Assembly: GCA_000696115.1 (NCBI GenBank) | Contig: JJOH01000023.1 | Coordinates: 1 to 64,000, forward strand | Length of the DNA: 64,000 nt | Direction: 5' to 3' | Origin: Streptomyces olindensis | GTDB taxonomy: Bacteria; Actinomycetota; Actinomycetes; Streptomycetales; Streptomycetaceae | Shown here: positions 23,633 to 31,763 of the stretch, in pieces | Layout: every line of letters begins with the position of its first letter | How positions within the stretch are numbered: position 1 is the first letter of the stretch | Program-made: the position numbers and the translations under genes | The notes under the pieces: generated by a model | Databases searched by the model: none | The model's input: only the letters and a program-made list of their open reading frames with translations | What the model was told of the DNA's origin: nothing

Positions 23633-25567
23633 GTGGACACGACCCTTCAGGACCCCTTGGTCGGGCAGCTGCTCGACGGCCGGTACCGCATCGACGCGCG
23701 GATCGCGGTCGGCGGGATGGCCACGGTCTACCGGGCCGTGGACACCCGCCTCGACCGGGTCCTCGCGCTCAAGGTGATGCACCCCTCGCTCGCGGTCGAC
23801 GGCTCGTTCGTCGAGCGGTTCATCCGCGAGGCGAAGTCGGTCGCCCGGCTGGCCCACCCGAACGTGGTGCAGGTCTTCGACCAGGGCACCGACGGCTCCT
23901 ACGTCTACCTCGCCATGGAGTACGTGGCGGGCTGCACCCTGCGGGACGTGCTGCGCGAGCGCGGGGCCCTGCAGCCGCGGGCCGCCCTGGACATCCTGGA
24001 GCCGGTGCTGGCCGCCCTGGGCGCCGCCCACCGCGCCGGGTTCGTGCACCGGGACATGAAGCCCGAGAACGTCCTGATAGGGGACGACGGCCGGGTCAAG
24101 GTCGCCGACTTCGGCCTCGTCCGGGCCGTGGACACGGTGACGAACACCACCGGCACGGTCCTCGGCACGGTCTCGTACCTCGCCCCCGAGCAGATAGAGA
24201 ACGGCACCGCCGACCCCCGCGTCGACGTGTACGCGTGCGGGGTGATGCTCTACGAGATGCTCACCGGCGACAAGCCGCACGACGGGGACTCCCCCGCCGT
24301 CATCCTCTACAAGCACCTGCACGAGGACGTCCCGCCGCCCTCGGCCGCCGTGCCGGGTCTGGCGTACGAGCTGGACGAGATGGTCGCCTCGGCGACCGCC
24401 CGCACCCCGGAGATCCGCCCGCACGACGCGGTGGCGCTGCTCGCGCAGGTCCGCGACGGGCGCAGCCGGCTGAGCGCGGACCAGCTGGACGTGGTCCCGC
24501 CCCAGGCGCTCACCGCGGAGCACGACAACGCCGACGACCGGACGAGCGTGATCCCGCGCGCGCTCACGACACCCCGTCCGCTGCCGGTGAACGAGGACGA
24601 CGAGGTCGGCGAGGCGGTGCTCCACCGCACCAGCCGCTTCCAGTCCCCGCCGCCCCCGCCGTCCCGGCGCCGCTCGGGTCCCCGGCGCGGCCCGATGGCG
24701 ATCGTCGTCGCCGTCCTGCTCGTGCTCGGTCTCGGCGCGGGCGTCTGGTACATCAACTCGGGCCAGTTCACCGAGGTCCCCCCGCTGCTGTCGAAGACCC
24801 AGGACCAGGCCGAGGACCGGCTGCGGGACGCGGGCCTGGAGCTCGGCACGGTGAAGCACGCCTACAGCGACACCGTGGAGCGCGGCCAGGTCATCAGCAG
24901 CGACCCGAAGGCCGGTACGCACATCCGCGGCAACGACGCGGTGAGCATCACCCTCTCCGACGGCCCCGAGACCGTGCGGGTGCCCGCCCTGGAGGGCCGG
25001 ACGCTGGACAAGGCCCGGGCCCAGCTCAAGCAGGACGGGCTGGAGCCGGGCATGGTCACCCGTGAGTTCAGCGAGGACGTCCCGCGCGGCTCGGTGATCT
25101 CCGCGCGGCCCGCGGACGGCACGCAGGTGCGCGCGGGCACGGCCGTCGCGCTGGTGGTCAGCAAGGGCAGCCCCGTCGACATCCCCGACGTCACCGGTGA
25201 CGACCTGGCCGACGCCCGGGCCGAGCTGCAGGACGCCGGCCTCAAGGTGAAGATCGCCACCGAGCGGGTCACCTCCTCCGAGTTCGACAAGGGCCAGGTC
25301 GCCAAGCAGAGCCCGAACCCCGGCGGACAGGCCGCCGAGGGCGACACGGTCACGCTGACGCTGTCCAAGGGCCCCGAGATGGTCGAGGTCCCGGACGTGG
25401 TCGGCGACAGCGTCGACGACGCCCGGCAGGCGCTGGAGGGCGCCGGGTTCCAGGTCGACGAGGACCGCGGTCTGCTCGGCCTGTTCGGCGACACCGTCGA
25501 GGACCAGTCGGTCAAGGGCGGCGAGACGGCGCCCAAGGGCTCCACGATCACGATCAGGATCAGGTGA
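23633..25567 (+). CDS. PASTA-domain Ser/Thr protein kinase (PknL-like)
   Basis: This is a receptor-type kinase of 644 residues. The kinase domain spans about 14-275: glycine loop VGGMATVY, Lys47 in ALKVM, HRDMKPEN at 139-146, DFG at 159-161, and an activation loop with TNTTGTVLGT carrying likely autophosphorylated Thr. A basic Pro/Arg juxtamembrane part and one membrane segment (about 354-374) follow, then four external PASTA repeats (about 381-644) that bind peptidoglycan or lipid II fragments. GTG at 23633 is used; TACACT lies seven bases before it, so the message is probably leaderless. By neighbourhood it corresponds to M. tuberculosis PknL; in S. coelicolor I believe it is PkaF (SCO2110). 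Confidence 0.92.
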   Translation: MDTTLQDPLVGQLLDGRYRIDARIAVGGMATVYRAVDTRLDRVLALKVMHPSLAVDGSFVERFIREAKSVARLAHPNVVQVFDQGTDGSYVYLAMEYVAGCTLRDVLRERGALQPRAALDILEPVLAALGAAHRAGFVHRDMKPENVLIGDDGRVKVADFGLVRAVDTVTNTTGTVLGTVSYLAPEQIENGTADPRVDVYACGVMLYEMLTGDKPHDGDSPAVILYKHLHEDVPPPSAAVPGLAYELDEMVASATARTPEIRPHDAVALLAQVRDGRSRLSADQLDVVPPQALTAEHDNADDRTSVIPRALTTPRPLPVNEDDEVGEAVLHRTSRFQSPPPPPSRRRSGPRRGPMAIVVAVLLVLGLGAGVWYINSGQFTEVPPLLSKTQDQAEDRLRDAGLELGTVKHAYSDTVERGQVISSDPKAGTHIRGNDAVSITLSDGPETVRVPALEGRTLDKARAQLKQDGLEPGMVTREFSEDVPRGSVISARPADGTQVRAGTAVALVVSKGSPVDIPDVTGDDLADARAELQDAGLKVKIATERVTSSEFDKGQVAKQSPNPGGQAAEGDTVTLTLSKGPEMVEVPDVVGDSVDDARQALEGAGFQVDEDRGLLGLFGDTVEDQSVKGGETAPKGSTITIRIR

Positions 25568-25649
25568 CGTCGGGCGAGTCGCTCCCGCACGGATCATGGA
25601 CGCGGAGCCCCTGGCCGGAGCACGGTCGGGCGCATGACACCCTGAACGG

Positions 25650-26528
25650 GTGAACAATCAGCTGTCCGGCCCCTCCCGCAACCCCGTGGGCGGCCACGTC
25701 CCCGTGGCCGGCGGGCTCCACTCCGTCGGCCTGTCGTACGCCCGTGACCTGAAGGCGGAGACCGTGCAGGTCTTCGTCGCCAACCCGCGCGGCTGGGCCA
25801 CACCGGCCGGGAACCCGAAGCAGGACGAGGCGTTCCGCGCCGCGTGCGCGACCGAGTCGATCCCCGCGTACGTGCACGCCCCCTACTTGATCAACTTCGG
25901 CTCGCACACCGAGGCCACCGTGGAGCGGTCGGTGGAGTCGCTGCGGCACTCGCTGCGGCGCGGGCGGGACATCGGGGCGCTGGGCGTGGTCGTGCACACG
26001 GGCAGCGCGACCGGCGGCCGGGAGCGGTCCGTGGCGTTGAAGCAGGTCCGGGAGCACCTGCTGCCGCTGCTCGACGAGCTGACCCACGACGACGACCCGT
26101 ACCTGCTGCTGGAGTCGACCGCCGGCCAGGGAGCCTCCCTGTGCTCACGGACGTGGGACTTCGGCCCGTACTTCGAGGCGCTGGACGCCCACCCGATGCT
26201 CGGCGTGTGCCTGGACACCTGCCACATCTTCGCCGCCGGGCACGACCTGACCGGCCCGAGCGGCATGCACCAGACGCTGGACCTGCTGGTGGACACGGTC
26301 GGCGAGGGCCGCCTGAAGCTGATCCACGCCAACGACTCCAAGGACGTGGTGGGCGCCCACAAGGACCGGCACGAGAACATCGGCGTCGGTCACATCGGCG
26401 AGGACCCGTTCCGGGCGCTGATGACGCACCCCGCGACCGAGGGCGTACCGCTGATCATCGAGACGCCGGGCGGCAAGGAGGGGCACGCGGCGGACGTGGA
26501 GCGGCTGAAGAAGCTGCGCGACGGCTGA
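25650..26528 (+). CDS. nfo: Deoxyribonuclease IV (AP endonuclease, Nfo)
   Basis: This is a TIM-barrel zinc endonuclease that cuts at abasic sites. It has 292 residues. Family landmarks are GGHVPVAGGL, ETVQVFVANPRGW, YVHAPYLINFGS, VVVHTGSATG, LLLESTAGQG, GVCLDTCHIFAAGHD, LIHANDSKD, RHENIGVGHIGEDPFRALM and LIIETPGGKEGHA, which include the His/Glu/Asp zinc ligands. GTG at 25650 starts VNNQLSGPSRN; no strong ribosome site is seen. It ends five bases from the convergent sulfite-oxidase-like gene, with no room for a terminator. Confidence 0.92.
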   Translation: MNNQLSGPSRNPVGGHVPVAGGLHSVGLSYARDLKAETVQVFVANPRGWATPAGNPKQDEAFRAACATESIPAYVHAPYLINFGSHTEATVERSVESLRHSLRRGRDIGALGVVVHTGSATGGRERSVALKQVREHLLPLLDELTHDDDPYLLLESTAGQGASLCSRTWDFGPYFEALDAHPMLGVCLDTCHIFAAGHDLTGPSGMHQTLDLLVDTVGEGRLKLIHANDSKDVVGAHKDRHENIGVGHIGEDPFRALMTHPATEGVPLIIETPGGKEGHAADVERLKKLRDG

Positions 26529-26533
26529 CCTCC

Positions 26534-27193
26534 TCAGAGGTCGGGGCCGTCCCCCGGCTCCTCCTGGTACGAGTAGCGCTGCTCCTGCCAGGGGTCGCCG
26601 ATGTTGTGGTAGCCGCGCTCCTCCCAGAAGCCCCGCCGGTCGGCGGTCATGTACTCCACGCCGCGCACCCACTTGGGGCCCTTCCAGGCATACAGGTGGG
26701 GCACGATCAGGCGCAGCGGGAAGCCGTGCTCGGCGGTGAGCAGCTCGCCGTCCTTGTGGGTGGCGAACAGGACGCGCTCGTCGGCGAAGTCGGACAGGCG
26801 CAGGTTGGAGCTGAATCCGTACTCGGCCCACACCATCACATGGGTGACGTCGTCCGCGGGCGGGGCGATGTCGAGGATCGTGCGGGCGGGGATGCCGCCC
26901 CACTCGGCGCCCAGCATGCTGAACTTCGTGACGCAGTGCAGATCGGCCACGACGGTGGTGTGCGGCAGGGCCGTGAACTCCTCGTGGGACCAGCAGTGCT
27001 TGCCGCCGTCGGCGGTGGCGCCGAAGACCCGGAACTCCCAGCGCTCGGGCCGGAACTTGGGGACGGGCCCGTAGTGCGTGACCGGCCAGCCGCGCTGCAC
27101 CCGCTGCCCCGGCGGCAGGCCGGGCTGCGTCGCTCCTGCTGCTCCTGCTGAATCGCGCCCTTCTTCCGATTCGTGCTCCAGCGGCTGACCCAT
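26534..27193 (-). CDS. Sulfite oxidase-like molybdopterin oxidoreductase
   Basis: This is a 219-residue cytoplasmic protein of the sulfite oxidase / MsrP-like molybdopterin-binding family (YuiH type). The molybdenum-ligating cysteine is in VVADLHCVTKFSMLGAEWGGI; further motifs are HVMVWAEYGFSSNLRLSDF, LLTAEHGFPLRLIVPHLYAWKGPKWVRGVEYM and GFWEERGYHNIGDPWQEQRYS. There is no Tat signal and no heme partner gene, so the electron acceptor is unknown. It is divergent from bfr; the 170-base gap between them has two CCGGG-containing inverted repeats near 27205-27240. Confidence 0.85.
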   Translation of the reverse strand: MGQPLEHESEEGRDSAGAAGATQPGLPPGQRVQRGWPVTHYGPVPKFRPERWEFRVFGATADGGKHCWSHEEFTALPHTTVVADLHCVTKFSMLGAEWGGIPARTILDIAPPADDVTHVMVWAEYGFSSNLRLSDFADERVLFATHKDGELLTAEHGFPLRLIVPHLYAWKGPKWVRGVEYMTADRRGFWEERGYHNIGDPWQEQRYSYQEEPGDGPDL

Positions 27194-27271
27194 GACTCCA
27201 TCCTGACAGACCCCGGGTGATGCCCCTGACCCGGGTCACTTCAAAACGGGGCAAATAGAACTAAGCATGCC

Positions 27272-27296
27272 CTTACTTAGTAAGTGAAGACTTACT
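27272..27296. promoter_or_regulatory. Overlapping palindromes upstream of bfr
   Basis: CTTAC-TTA-GTAAG (27272-27284) is followed by an overlapping second palindrome, AGTAAGT-GAAG-ACTTACT (27279-27296). The result is three evenly placed ACTTACT-type half-sites in 25 bases, 72-96 bases before the bfr ATG. The motif does not match the iron box consensus, so a different regulator is implied. Confidence 0.5.
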
Positions 27297-27367
27297 GGAC
27301 GATCTTCGTCGCCGGTGGAATCATGCGGCGCAACCTGCCAGTTCCCCCCGTGGAAGGAGCCTCTGCG

Positions 27368-27844
27368 ATGCAGGGCGACCCCGAGGTCCTCGAATTCCTC
27401 AACGAGCAGCTGACCGGCGAGCTGACGGCGATCAACCAGTACTGGCTGCACTACCGGATCCAGGACAACAAAGGCTGGACCAAGCTCGCCAAGTACACGC
27501 GTGAAGAGTCCATCGACGAGATGAAGCACGCGGACAAGATCACCGAGCGCATCCTCATGCTGGACGGTCTGCCCAACTACCAGCGGCTCTTCCACGTCCG
27601 GGTCGGCCAGACGGTCACCGAGATGTTCCAGGCCGACCGTCAGATCGAGGTCGAGGCGATCGACCGCCTCAAGCGCGGCATCGAGGTGATGCGCAGCAAG
27701 GGCGACATCACGTCGGCGAACCTCTTCGAGTCGATCCTCGAGGACGAGGAGCACCACATCGACTACCTGGACACGCAGCTGGAGCTGATCGACAAGCTCG
27801 GCGAGGCGCTGTACATCGCGCAGCAGATCGAGCAGCCGAGCTGA
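27368..27844 (+). CDS. bfr: Bacterioferritin
   Basis: This is a heme-containing iron storage protein of 158 residues that assembles into 24-mers. Ferroxidase ligands are at their canonical places: Glu18, Glu51 and His54, with further Glu and His in the NLFESILEDEEHHIDYL segment; the heme-binding Met52 is present. ATG at 27368 follows AAGGAG. It is convergent with bfd, eight bases apart, so storage and release proteins are paired. Two overlapping palindromes at 27272-27296 are candidate operators. Confidence 0.95.
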   Translation: MQGDPEVLEFLNEQLTGELTAINQYWLHYRIQDNKGWTKLAKYTREESIDEMKHADKITERILMLDGLPNYQRLFHVRVGQTVTEMFQADRQIEVEAIDRLKRGIEVMRSKGDITSANLFESILEDEEHHIDYLDTQLELIDKLGEALYIAQQIEQPS

Positions 27845-27853
27845 GGCCTGCGC

Positions 27854-28078
27854 TCAGGCCGCGTCCTCCAGCTCCGCGAGCACCGGCTGGCCCCGGTCGG
27901 CCAGTTCACGGCGAGGGCAGGCACCCCTGCCCAGAATCGCCTGGATACGGCGCACACAGGACCCGCAGTCCGTGCCCGCCTTGCAGGCGGAGGCTATCTG
28001 GCGGGGGGTGCAGGCACCGCTGTCCGCGTGCTGCTTGACCTGCTGTTCGGTGATCCCGAAGCAACTGCAGACGTACAC
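27854..28078 (-). CDS. bfd: Bacterioferritin-associated ferredoxin (Bfd)
   Basis: This small [2Fe-2S] protein of 74 residues delivers electrons to bacterioferritin to release stored iron. The cluster cysteines are visible as VCSC near the N-terminus and DCGSC further on (Cys-x-Cys ... Cys-x-x-Cys), with GITEQQVK typical of BFD/NirB-like domains. GTG at 28078 has GGAGG seven bases upstream. A near-consensus iron box lies 52-70 bases before the start, so expression should rise when iron is scarce through DmdR1/IdeR. Confidence 0.92.
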   Translation of the reverse strand: MYVCSCFGITEQQVKQHADSGACTPRQIASACKAGTDCGSCVRRIQAILGRGACPRRELADRGQPVLAELEDAA

Positions 28079-28129
28079 GCGGTTCACCTCCCGAGGGACT
28101 TGCTCTGTGACGCCATCCCCGTTGATCGG

Positions 28130-28148
28130 TGAGGCTAACCTAACCTTA
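28130..28148 (-). promoter_or_regulatory. Iron box (DmdR1/IdeR operator) for bfd
   Basis: Read on the minus strand, the 19-mer TAAGGTTAGGTTAGCCTCA matches the actinobacterial iron box TTAGGTTAGGCTAACCTAA at 15 of 19 positions. It lies 52-70 bases upstream of the bfd start. Confidence 0.8.
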
Positions 28149-28178
28149 CCCGTCGGGTGCGAGCCGCAAAAGTCGAGA

Positions 28179-28208
28179 GGGGCGCGGATCGTATGTGATC
28201 CGCGCCCC
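28179..28208 (-). terminator. Terminator after aroH
   Basis: GGGGCGCGGATC and GATCCGCGCCCC form a perfect 12-bp stem with a six-base loop, about 30 bases after the aroH stop. A second hairpin (GTAACGGG / CCCGTTAC, 28221-28240) overlaps the aroH stop codon itself. Together they separate aroH from bfd. Confidence 0.8.
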
Positions 28209-28236
28209 AGTCGATGCCCGGTAACGGGCGGACCCG

Positions 28237-29589
28237 TTACTGGTCCCTGTACATCTCCGCCACGAGGAACGCCAGGTCGAGCGACTGGCTGCGGTTGAGC
28301 CGCGGGTCGCAGGCCGTCTCGTAGCGCTGGTGCAGATCGTCGACGAAGATCTCGTCGCCGCCGCCCACGCACTCGGTGACGTCGTCACCGGTCAGCTCCA
28401 CGTGGATGCCGCCCGGGTGCGTGCCGAGCTCCTTGTGGACCTCGAAGAAGCCCTTGACCTCGTCGAGCACGTCGTCGAAGCGGCGGGTCTTGTGCCCGGA
28501 GGCCGCCTCGAAGGTGTTGCCGTGCATCGGGTCGGTCACCCAGGCCACCGTCGCGCCCGAGGCGGTGACCTTCTCGACCAGCTCGGGGAGCTTGTCGCGG
28601 ACCTTGTCGGCGCCCATGCGGACGATGAACGTCAGCCGGCCCGGCTCGCGCTCCGGGTCGAGGCGCTCGATGTACTGCAGCGCGTCCTCGGCCGTGGTCG
28701 TCGGACCCAGCTTGATTCCGATCGGGTTGCGGATCTTCGAGGCGAACTCGATGTGCGCGTGGTCCAGCTGCCGGGTGCGCTCGCCGATCCACACCATGTG
28801 CGCGGAGACGTCGTACAGCTGCCCGGTGCGCGAGTCGACCCTGGTCAGGGCCGACTCGTAGTCGAGCAGCAGCGCCTCGTGCGAGGCGTAGAACTCGACC
28901 GTCTTGAACTCCTCCGGGTCGGCCCCGCAGGCGTGCATGAAGTTCAGCGCGTTGTCGATCTCGCGCGCCAGCTGCTCGTAGCGCTGACCCGACGGGGACG
29001 ACTTCACGAAGTCCTGGTTCCAGGCGTGGACCTGGCGCAGGTCGGCGTAGCCGCCGGTGGTGAAGGCGCGCACCAGGTTCAGCGTGGAGGCCGAGGCGTG
29101 GTACATCCGCTTCAGGCGCTCGGGGTCCGGGACGCGGGCCTCTTCGGTGAAGTCGAAGCCGTTGACCGAGTCGCCCCGGTACGTCGGCAGCGTCACGCCG
29201 TCGCGGGTCTCGGTCGGCTTGGAGCGCGGCTTGGAGTACTGGCCGGCGATGCGGCCGACCTTCACGACCGGCACGGACGCGGCATATGTGAGCACGGCGC
29301 CCATCTGGAGCAGCGTCTTCAGCTTGTTGCGGATGTGGTCCGCGGACACCGCGTCGAAGGCCTCGGCGCAGTCGCCGCCCTGGAGGAGGAACGCCTCTCC
29401 CTTGGCGACGGCCGCCATCCGGGCGCGCAGCTGGTCGCACTCGCCCGCGAAGACGAGCGGCGGATACGACTCGAGGTCCGCAACGACTGCGCGCAGAGCC
29501 TCGGGGTCGGGGTACTCGGGCTGCTGCGCCGCGGGCAGGTCTCGCCAGGTGTTGCCAGCACTCGCGCTGGTCTTAGCGTTCACGGTCAC
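28237..29589 (-). CDS. aroH: Class II 3-deoxy-7-phosphoheptulonate (DAHP) synthase
   Basis: This is the first enzyme of the shikimate pathway (PEP plus erythrose 4-phosphate). It has 450 residues, the plant/actinobacterial class II type. Motifs include YPPLVFAGECDQLR, FLLQGGDCAEAF (metal Cys), VVKVGRIAGQYSKPRS, NLVRAFTTGGYADL, HMVWIGERTRQLDHAHIEF, IGIKLGPTTT, VRMGADKVRDKLP, WVTDPMHGNT and GGIHVELTGDDVTECVGGG. Two starts are possible: GTG at 29589 (VTVNAK) or GTG at 29583, which is better placed behind GAGG. It is divergent from the trp leader and trpEG, so pathway entry and the tryptophan branch share a control region. Confidence 0.95.
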   Translation of the reverse strand: MTVNAKTSASAGNTWRDLPAAQQPEYPDPEALRAVVADLESYPPLVFAGECDQLRARMAAVAKGEAFLLQGGDCAEAFDAVSADHIRNKLKTLLQMGAVLTYAASVPVVKVGRIAGQYSKPRSKPTETRDGVTLPTYRGDSVNGFDFTEEARVPDPERLKRMYHASASTLNLVRAFTTGGYADLRQVHAWNQDFVKSSPSGQRYEQLAREIDNALNFMHACGADPEEFKTVEFYASHEALLLDYESALTRVDSRTGQLYDVSAHMVWIGERTRQLDHAHIEFASKIRNPIGIKLGPTTTAEDALQYIERLDPEREPGRLTFIVRMGADKVRDKLPELVEKVTASGATVAWVTDPMHGNTFEAASGHKTRRFDDVLDEVKGFFEVHKELGTHPGGIHVELTGDDVTECVGGGDEIFVDDLHQRYETACDPRLNRSQSLDLAFLVAEMYRDQ

Positions 29590-29685
29590 GACCTCAACAT
29601 TACGGGGTCGTGTCGGGCGTCCTGACCCATGCCCAGCAATTGAGACACCGGGTACACCCCTCGGACATGGGGTAGGGTGCGTCGC

Positions 29686-29742
29686 ATGTTCGCGCACTCG
29701 ATCCAGACCTGGTGGTGGACCGCTCATCCGGCGGCCCGCTGA
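29686..29742 (+). CDS. trpL: trp operon leader peptide with Trp-Trp-Trp
   Basis: This short frame encodes MFAHSIQTWWWTAHPAAR (18 residues) with three consecutive tryptophan codons. A hairpin terminator follows at 29765-29789 and the trpEG gene at 29846. Stalling at the Trp codons when charged tRNA-Trp is low would prevent the terminator from forming. A trp attenuator with a three-Trp leader peptide was described for a Streptomyces venezuelae anthranilate synthase gene, which supports this reading. TAGGGT (29673-29678) lies seven bases before the ATG, so the leader itself is probably leaderless or nearly so. Confidence 0.92.
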   Translation: MFAHSIQTWWWTAHPAAR

Positions 29743-29764
29743 CTGCGCGTACAGAAGACTTCGC

Positions 29765-29789
29765 GAAGGCCGCCCGAGGGGCGGCCTTC
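29765..29789 (+). terminator. trp attenuator terminator
   Basis: GAAGGCCGCCC-GAG-GGGCGGCCTTC forms an 11-bp perfect stem with a three-base loop, followed by GGTGTTTCC. It lies 23 bases after the leader peptide stop and 57 bases before trpEG, as expected of an attenuator. Confidence 0.88.
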
Positions 29790-29845
29790 GGTGTTTCCCG
29801 GGTCGTTCCTCACCGACATCGACGTGATTCGACGGAAGAGGAACC

Positions 29846-31711
29846 ATGGACCTGGCACAGCTGCTGGACGACTCCCGTCCCTTCGCCCTGCTCCGCCGCC
29901 GCACACCCGGCCACGACCACGACCTGGTCGAGGTCCTGATCGGCCCGGTCGCCGCGTACGACCGGCTCGCCGACCTCCCCGAGGAGAGCCTCGCGCTCGT
30001 CCCCTTCCGGCAGATCCGCGAGCGCGGCTTCGACATCCGCGACGACGGCACGCCCCTGCTGGCGCTCACGCCCCAGGAGTCGTACGGCGTCCCGCTCGCC
30101 GAGGCCCTGGAGCAGCTCCCGGCGCACGAGGTCCGCGTCAATGACGGTGGCTTCGACGTCCCCGACGAGGAGTACGCGCGGATCGTCGGGCGCGTGCTGG
30201 AGGAGGAGATCGGCCGGGGCGAGGGCGCCAACTTCGTGATCCGCCGGACGTACGAGGGCGAGATCCCCGGGTTCGGGCGGGCCGACGCCCTGGCGCTGTT
30301 CCGGCGGCTGCTGGAGGGCGAGCGGGGCGCGTACTGGACGTTCGTCGTGCACACCGGGGACCGGACGCTGGTCGGGGCCAGCCCCGAGGTGCATGTGCGG
30401 ATGTCCGGCGGCACGGTCGTCATGAACCCGATCAGCGGCACCTACCGCTACCCCGCCGAGGGGCCGACGCCCGAGCACCTGCTGGACTTCCTCGCCGACG
30501 GCAAGGAGATCGAGGAGCTGTCGATGGTCGTCGACGAGGAGCTCAAGATGATGTGCACCGTCGGCGACATGGGCGGGGTCGTGATCGGCCCGCGGCTCAA
30601 GGAGATGGCGCACCTGGCGCACACCGAGTACGAACTGCGGGGCAAGTCCTCGCTGGACGTGCGGGAGGTGCTGAAGGAGACCATGTTCGCGGCGACCGTC
30701 ACCGGGTCGCCGGTGCAGAACGCCTGCCGGGTCATCGAGCGGCACGAGGCCGGCGGACGCGGGTACTACGCCGGTGCGCTGGCCCTGGTCGGCCGGGACT
30801 CGGGCGGGGCGCAGACCCTCGACTCCCCCATCCTGATCCGCACCGCCGACATCGCCTCGGACGGGCACCTGCGGGTTCCGGTCGGTGCCACGCTGGTGCG
30901 GGGTTCGGACCCGGTGAGCGAGGTGGCCGAGACCCACGCGAAGGCGGCCGGTGTGCTGGCGGCCCTGGGCGTGCGTCCGGCCCGGCCGCGTGCGGAGGCC
31001 GCACGGCCGGGGCTGGCGGAGGACCCGCGGGTCCGGGCCGCGCTGGACGGGCGCCGGGCCTCCCTCGCCCCGTTCTGGCTGCGGATGCAGGAGCGGTCCG
31101 CGGAACTCGCCGGGCACGCCCTGGTCGTCGACGGGGAGGACACCTTCACGGCGATGCTCGCGCACGTGCTGCGCGCCGGCGGCCTGGAGGTGACCGTGCG
31201 GCGGTACGACGAGCCGGGGCTGCGGGAGGCGGTGCTCGGGCACCAGGGGCCGGTGGTGCTCGGACCCGGGCCCGGGGACCCGTCCGACCTCGCGGATCCG
31301 AAAATGCGGTTCCTGCGTGCCCTGACCGCCGAGGTGATCGGGGGCGAACGGCGGGGCGTGCTGGGCGTCTGCCTCGGGCACGAGCTGATCGCGGCCGAGC
31401 TGGGGCTGGACATCGTCCGGAAGGAAGTGCCGTACCAGGGGGCGCAGACGGAGATCGAGCTGTTCGGGCGGCGGGAGACCGTCGGCTTCTACAACAGCTT
31501 CGTGGCGCGCTGCGACGACGAGGCGGCGGCCGAGCTGACGGCCCACGGCGTGGAGGTCTCCCGCGCCGCGAACGGGGAGGTGCACGCCCTGCGCGGGCCC
31601 GGCTTCGCGGGGCTGCAGTTCCACCCGGAGTCGGTGCTGACGCTGAACGGGGCGCGGGTCGTGCGGGAGCTGGTGGGGCAGCTGCGCGGCACGGGCGCGC
31701 CGTCGGTCTGA
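29846..31711 (+). CDS. trpE: Anthranilate synthase, fused TrpE-TrpG
   Basis: A 621-residue fusion of the chorismate-binding component (about 1-390) and the glutamine amidotransferase (about 425-621). The TrpE part shows VVMNPISGTYRYP, EELSMVVDEELKMMCTVGD, FAATVTGSPVQNACRVIE and YYAGALALVGRD. The amidotransferase has its triad: Cys509 (GVCLGHELIA), His593 and Glu595 (FHPES). ATG at 29846 follows GGAAGAGGAACC. It is controlled by the upstream trp attenuator, which argues for tryptophan synthesis rather than a secondary-metabolite role, although the fused form also resembles PhzE-like enzymes. It is divergent from aroH. Confidence 0.92.
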   Translation: MDLAQLLDDSRPFALLRRRTPGHDHDLVEVLIGPVAAYDRLADLPEESLALVPFRQIRERGFDIRDDGTPLLALTPQESYGVPLAEALEQLPAHEVRVNDGGFDVPDEEYARIVGRVLEEEIGRGEGANFVIRRTYEGEIPGFGRADALALFRRLLEGERGAYWTFVVHTGDRTLVGASPEVHVRMSGGTVVMNPISGTYRYPAEGPTPEHLLDFLADGKEIEELSMVVDEELKMMCTVGDMGGVVIGPRLKEMAHLAHTEYELRGKSSLDVREVLKETMFAATVTGSPVQNACRVIERHEAGGRGYYAGALALVGRDSGGAQTLDSPILIRTADIASDGHLRVPVGATLVRGSDPVSEVAETHAKAAGVLAALGVRPARPRAEAARPGLAEDPRVRAALDGRRASLAPFWLRMQERSAELAGHALVVDGEDTFTAMLAHVLRAGGLEVTVRRYDEPGLREAVLGHQGPVVLGPGPGDPSDLADPKMRFLRALTAEVIGGERRGVLGVCLGHELIAAELGLDIVRKEVPYQGAQTEIELFGRRETVGFYNSFVARCDDEAAAELTAHGVEVSRAANGEVHALRGPGFAGLQFHPESVLTLNGARVVRELVGQLRGTGAPSV

Positions 31712-31718
31712 CACCGGG

Positions 31719-31746
31719 CCGGTCGGGGCCGCGCGGCCCCGGCCGG
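31719..31746. terminator. Bidirectional terminator between trpEG and pfkA
   Basis: CCGGTCGGGGCC and GGCCCCGGCCGG form a 12-bp stem (one T-G pair) with loop GCGC. It lies seven bases after the trpEG stop and 17 bases from the stop of the convergent pfkA. Confidence 0.8.
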
Positions 31747-31763
31747 CACCGGAGGTGCGGTGG

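Noticed and set aside
29846..31711. Fused TrpE-TrpG considered as a phenazine-type PhzE in a biosynthetic cluster
   Set aside because: No other phenazine or secondary-metabolite genes are near and the upstream trp attenuator indicates tryptophan control.
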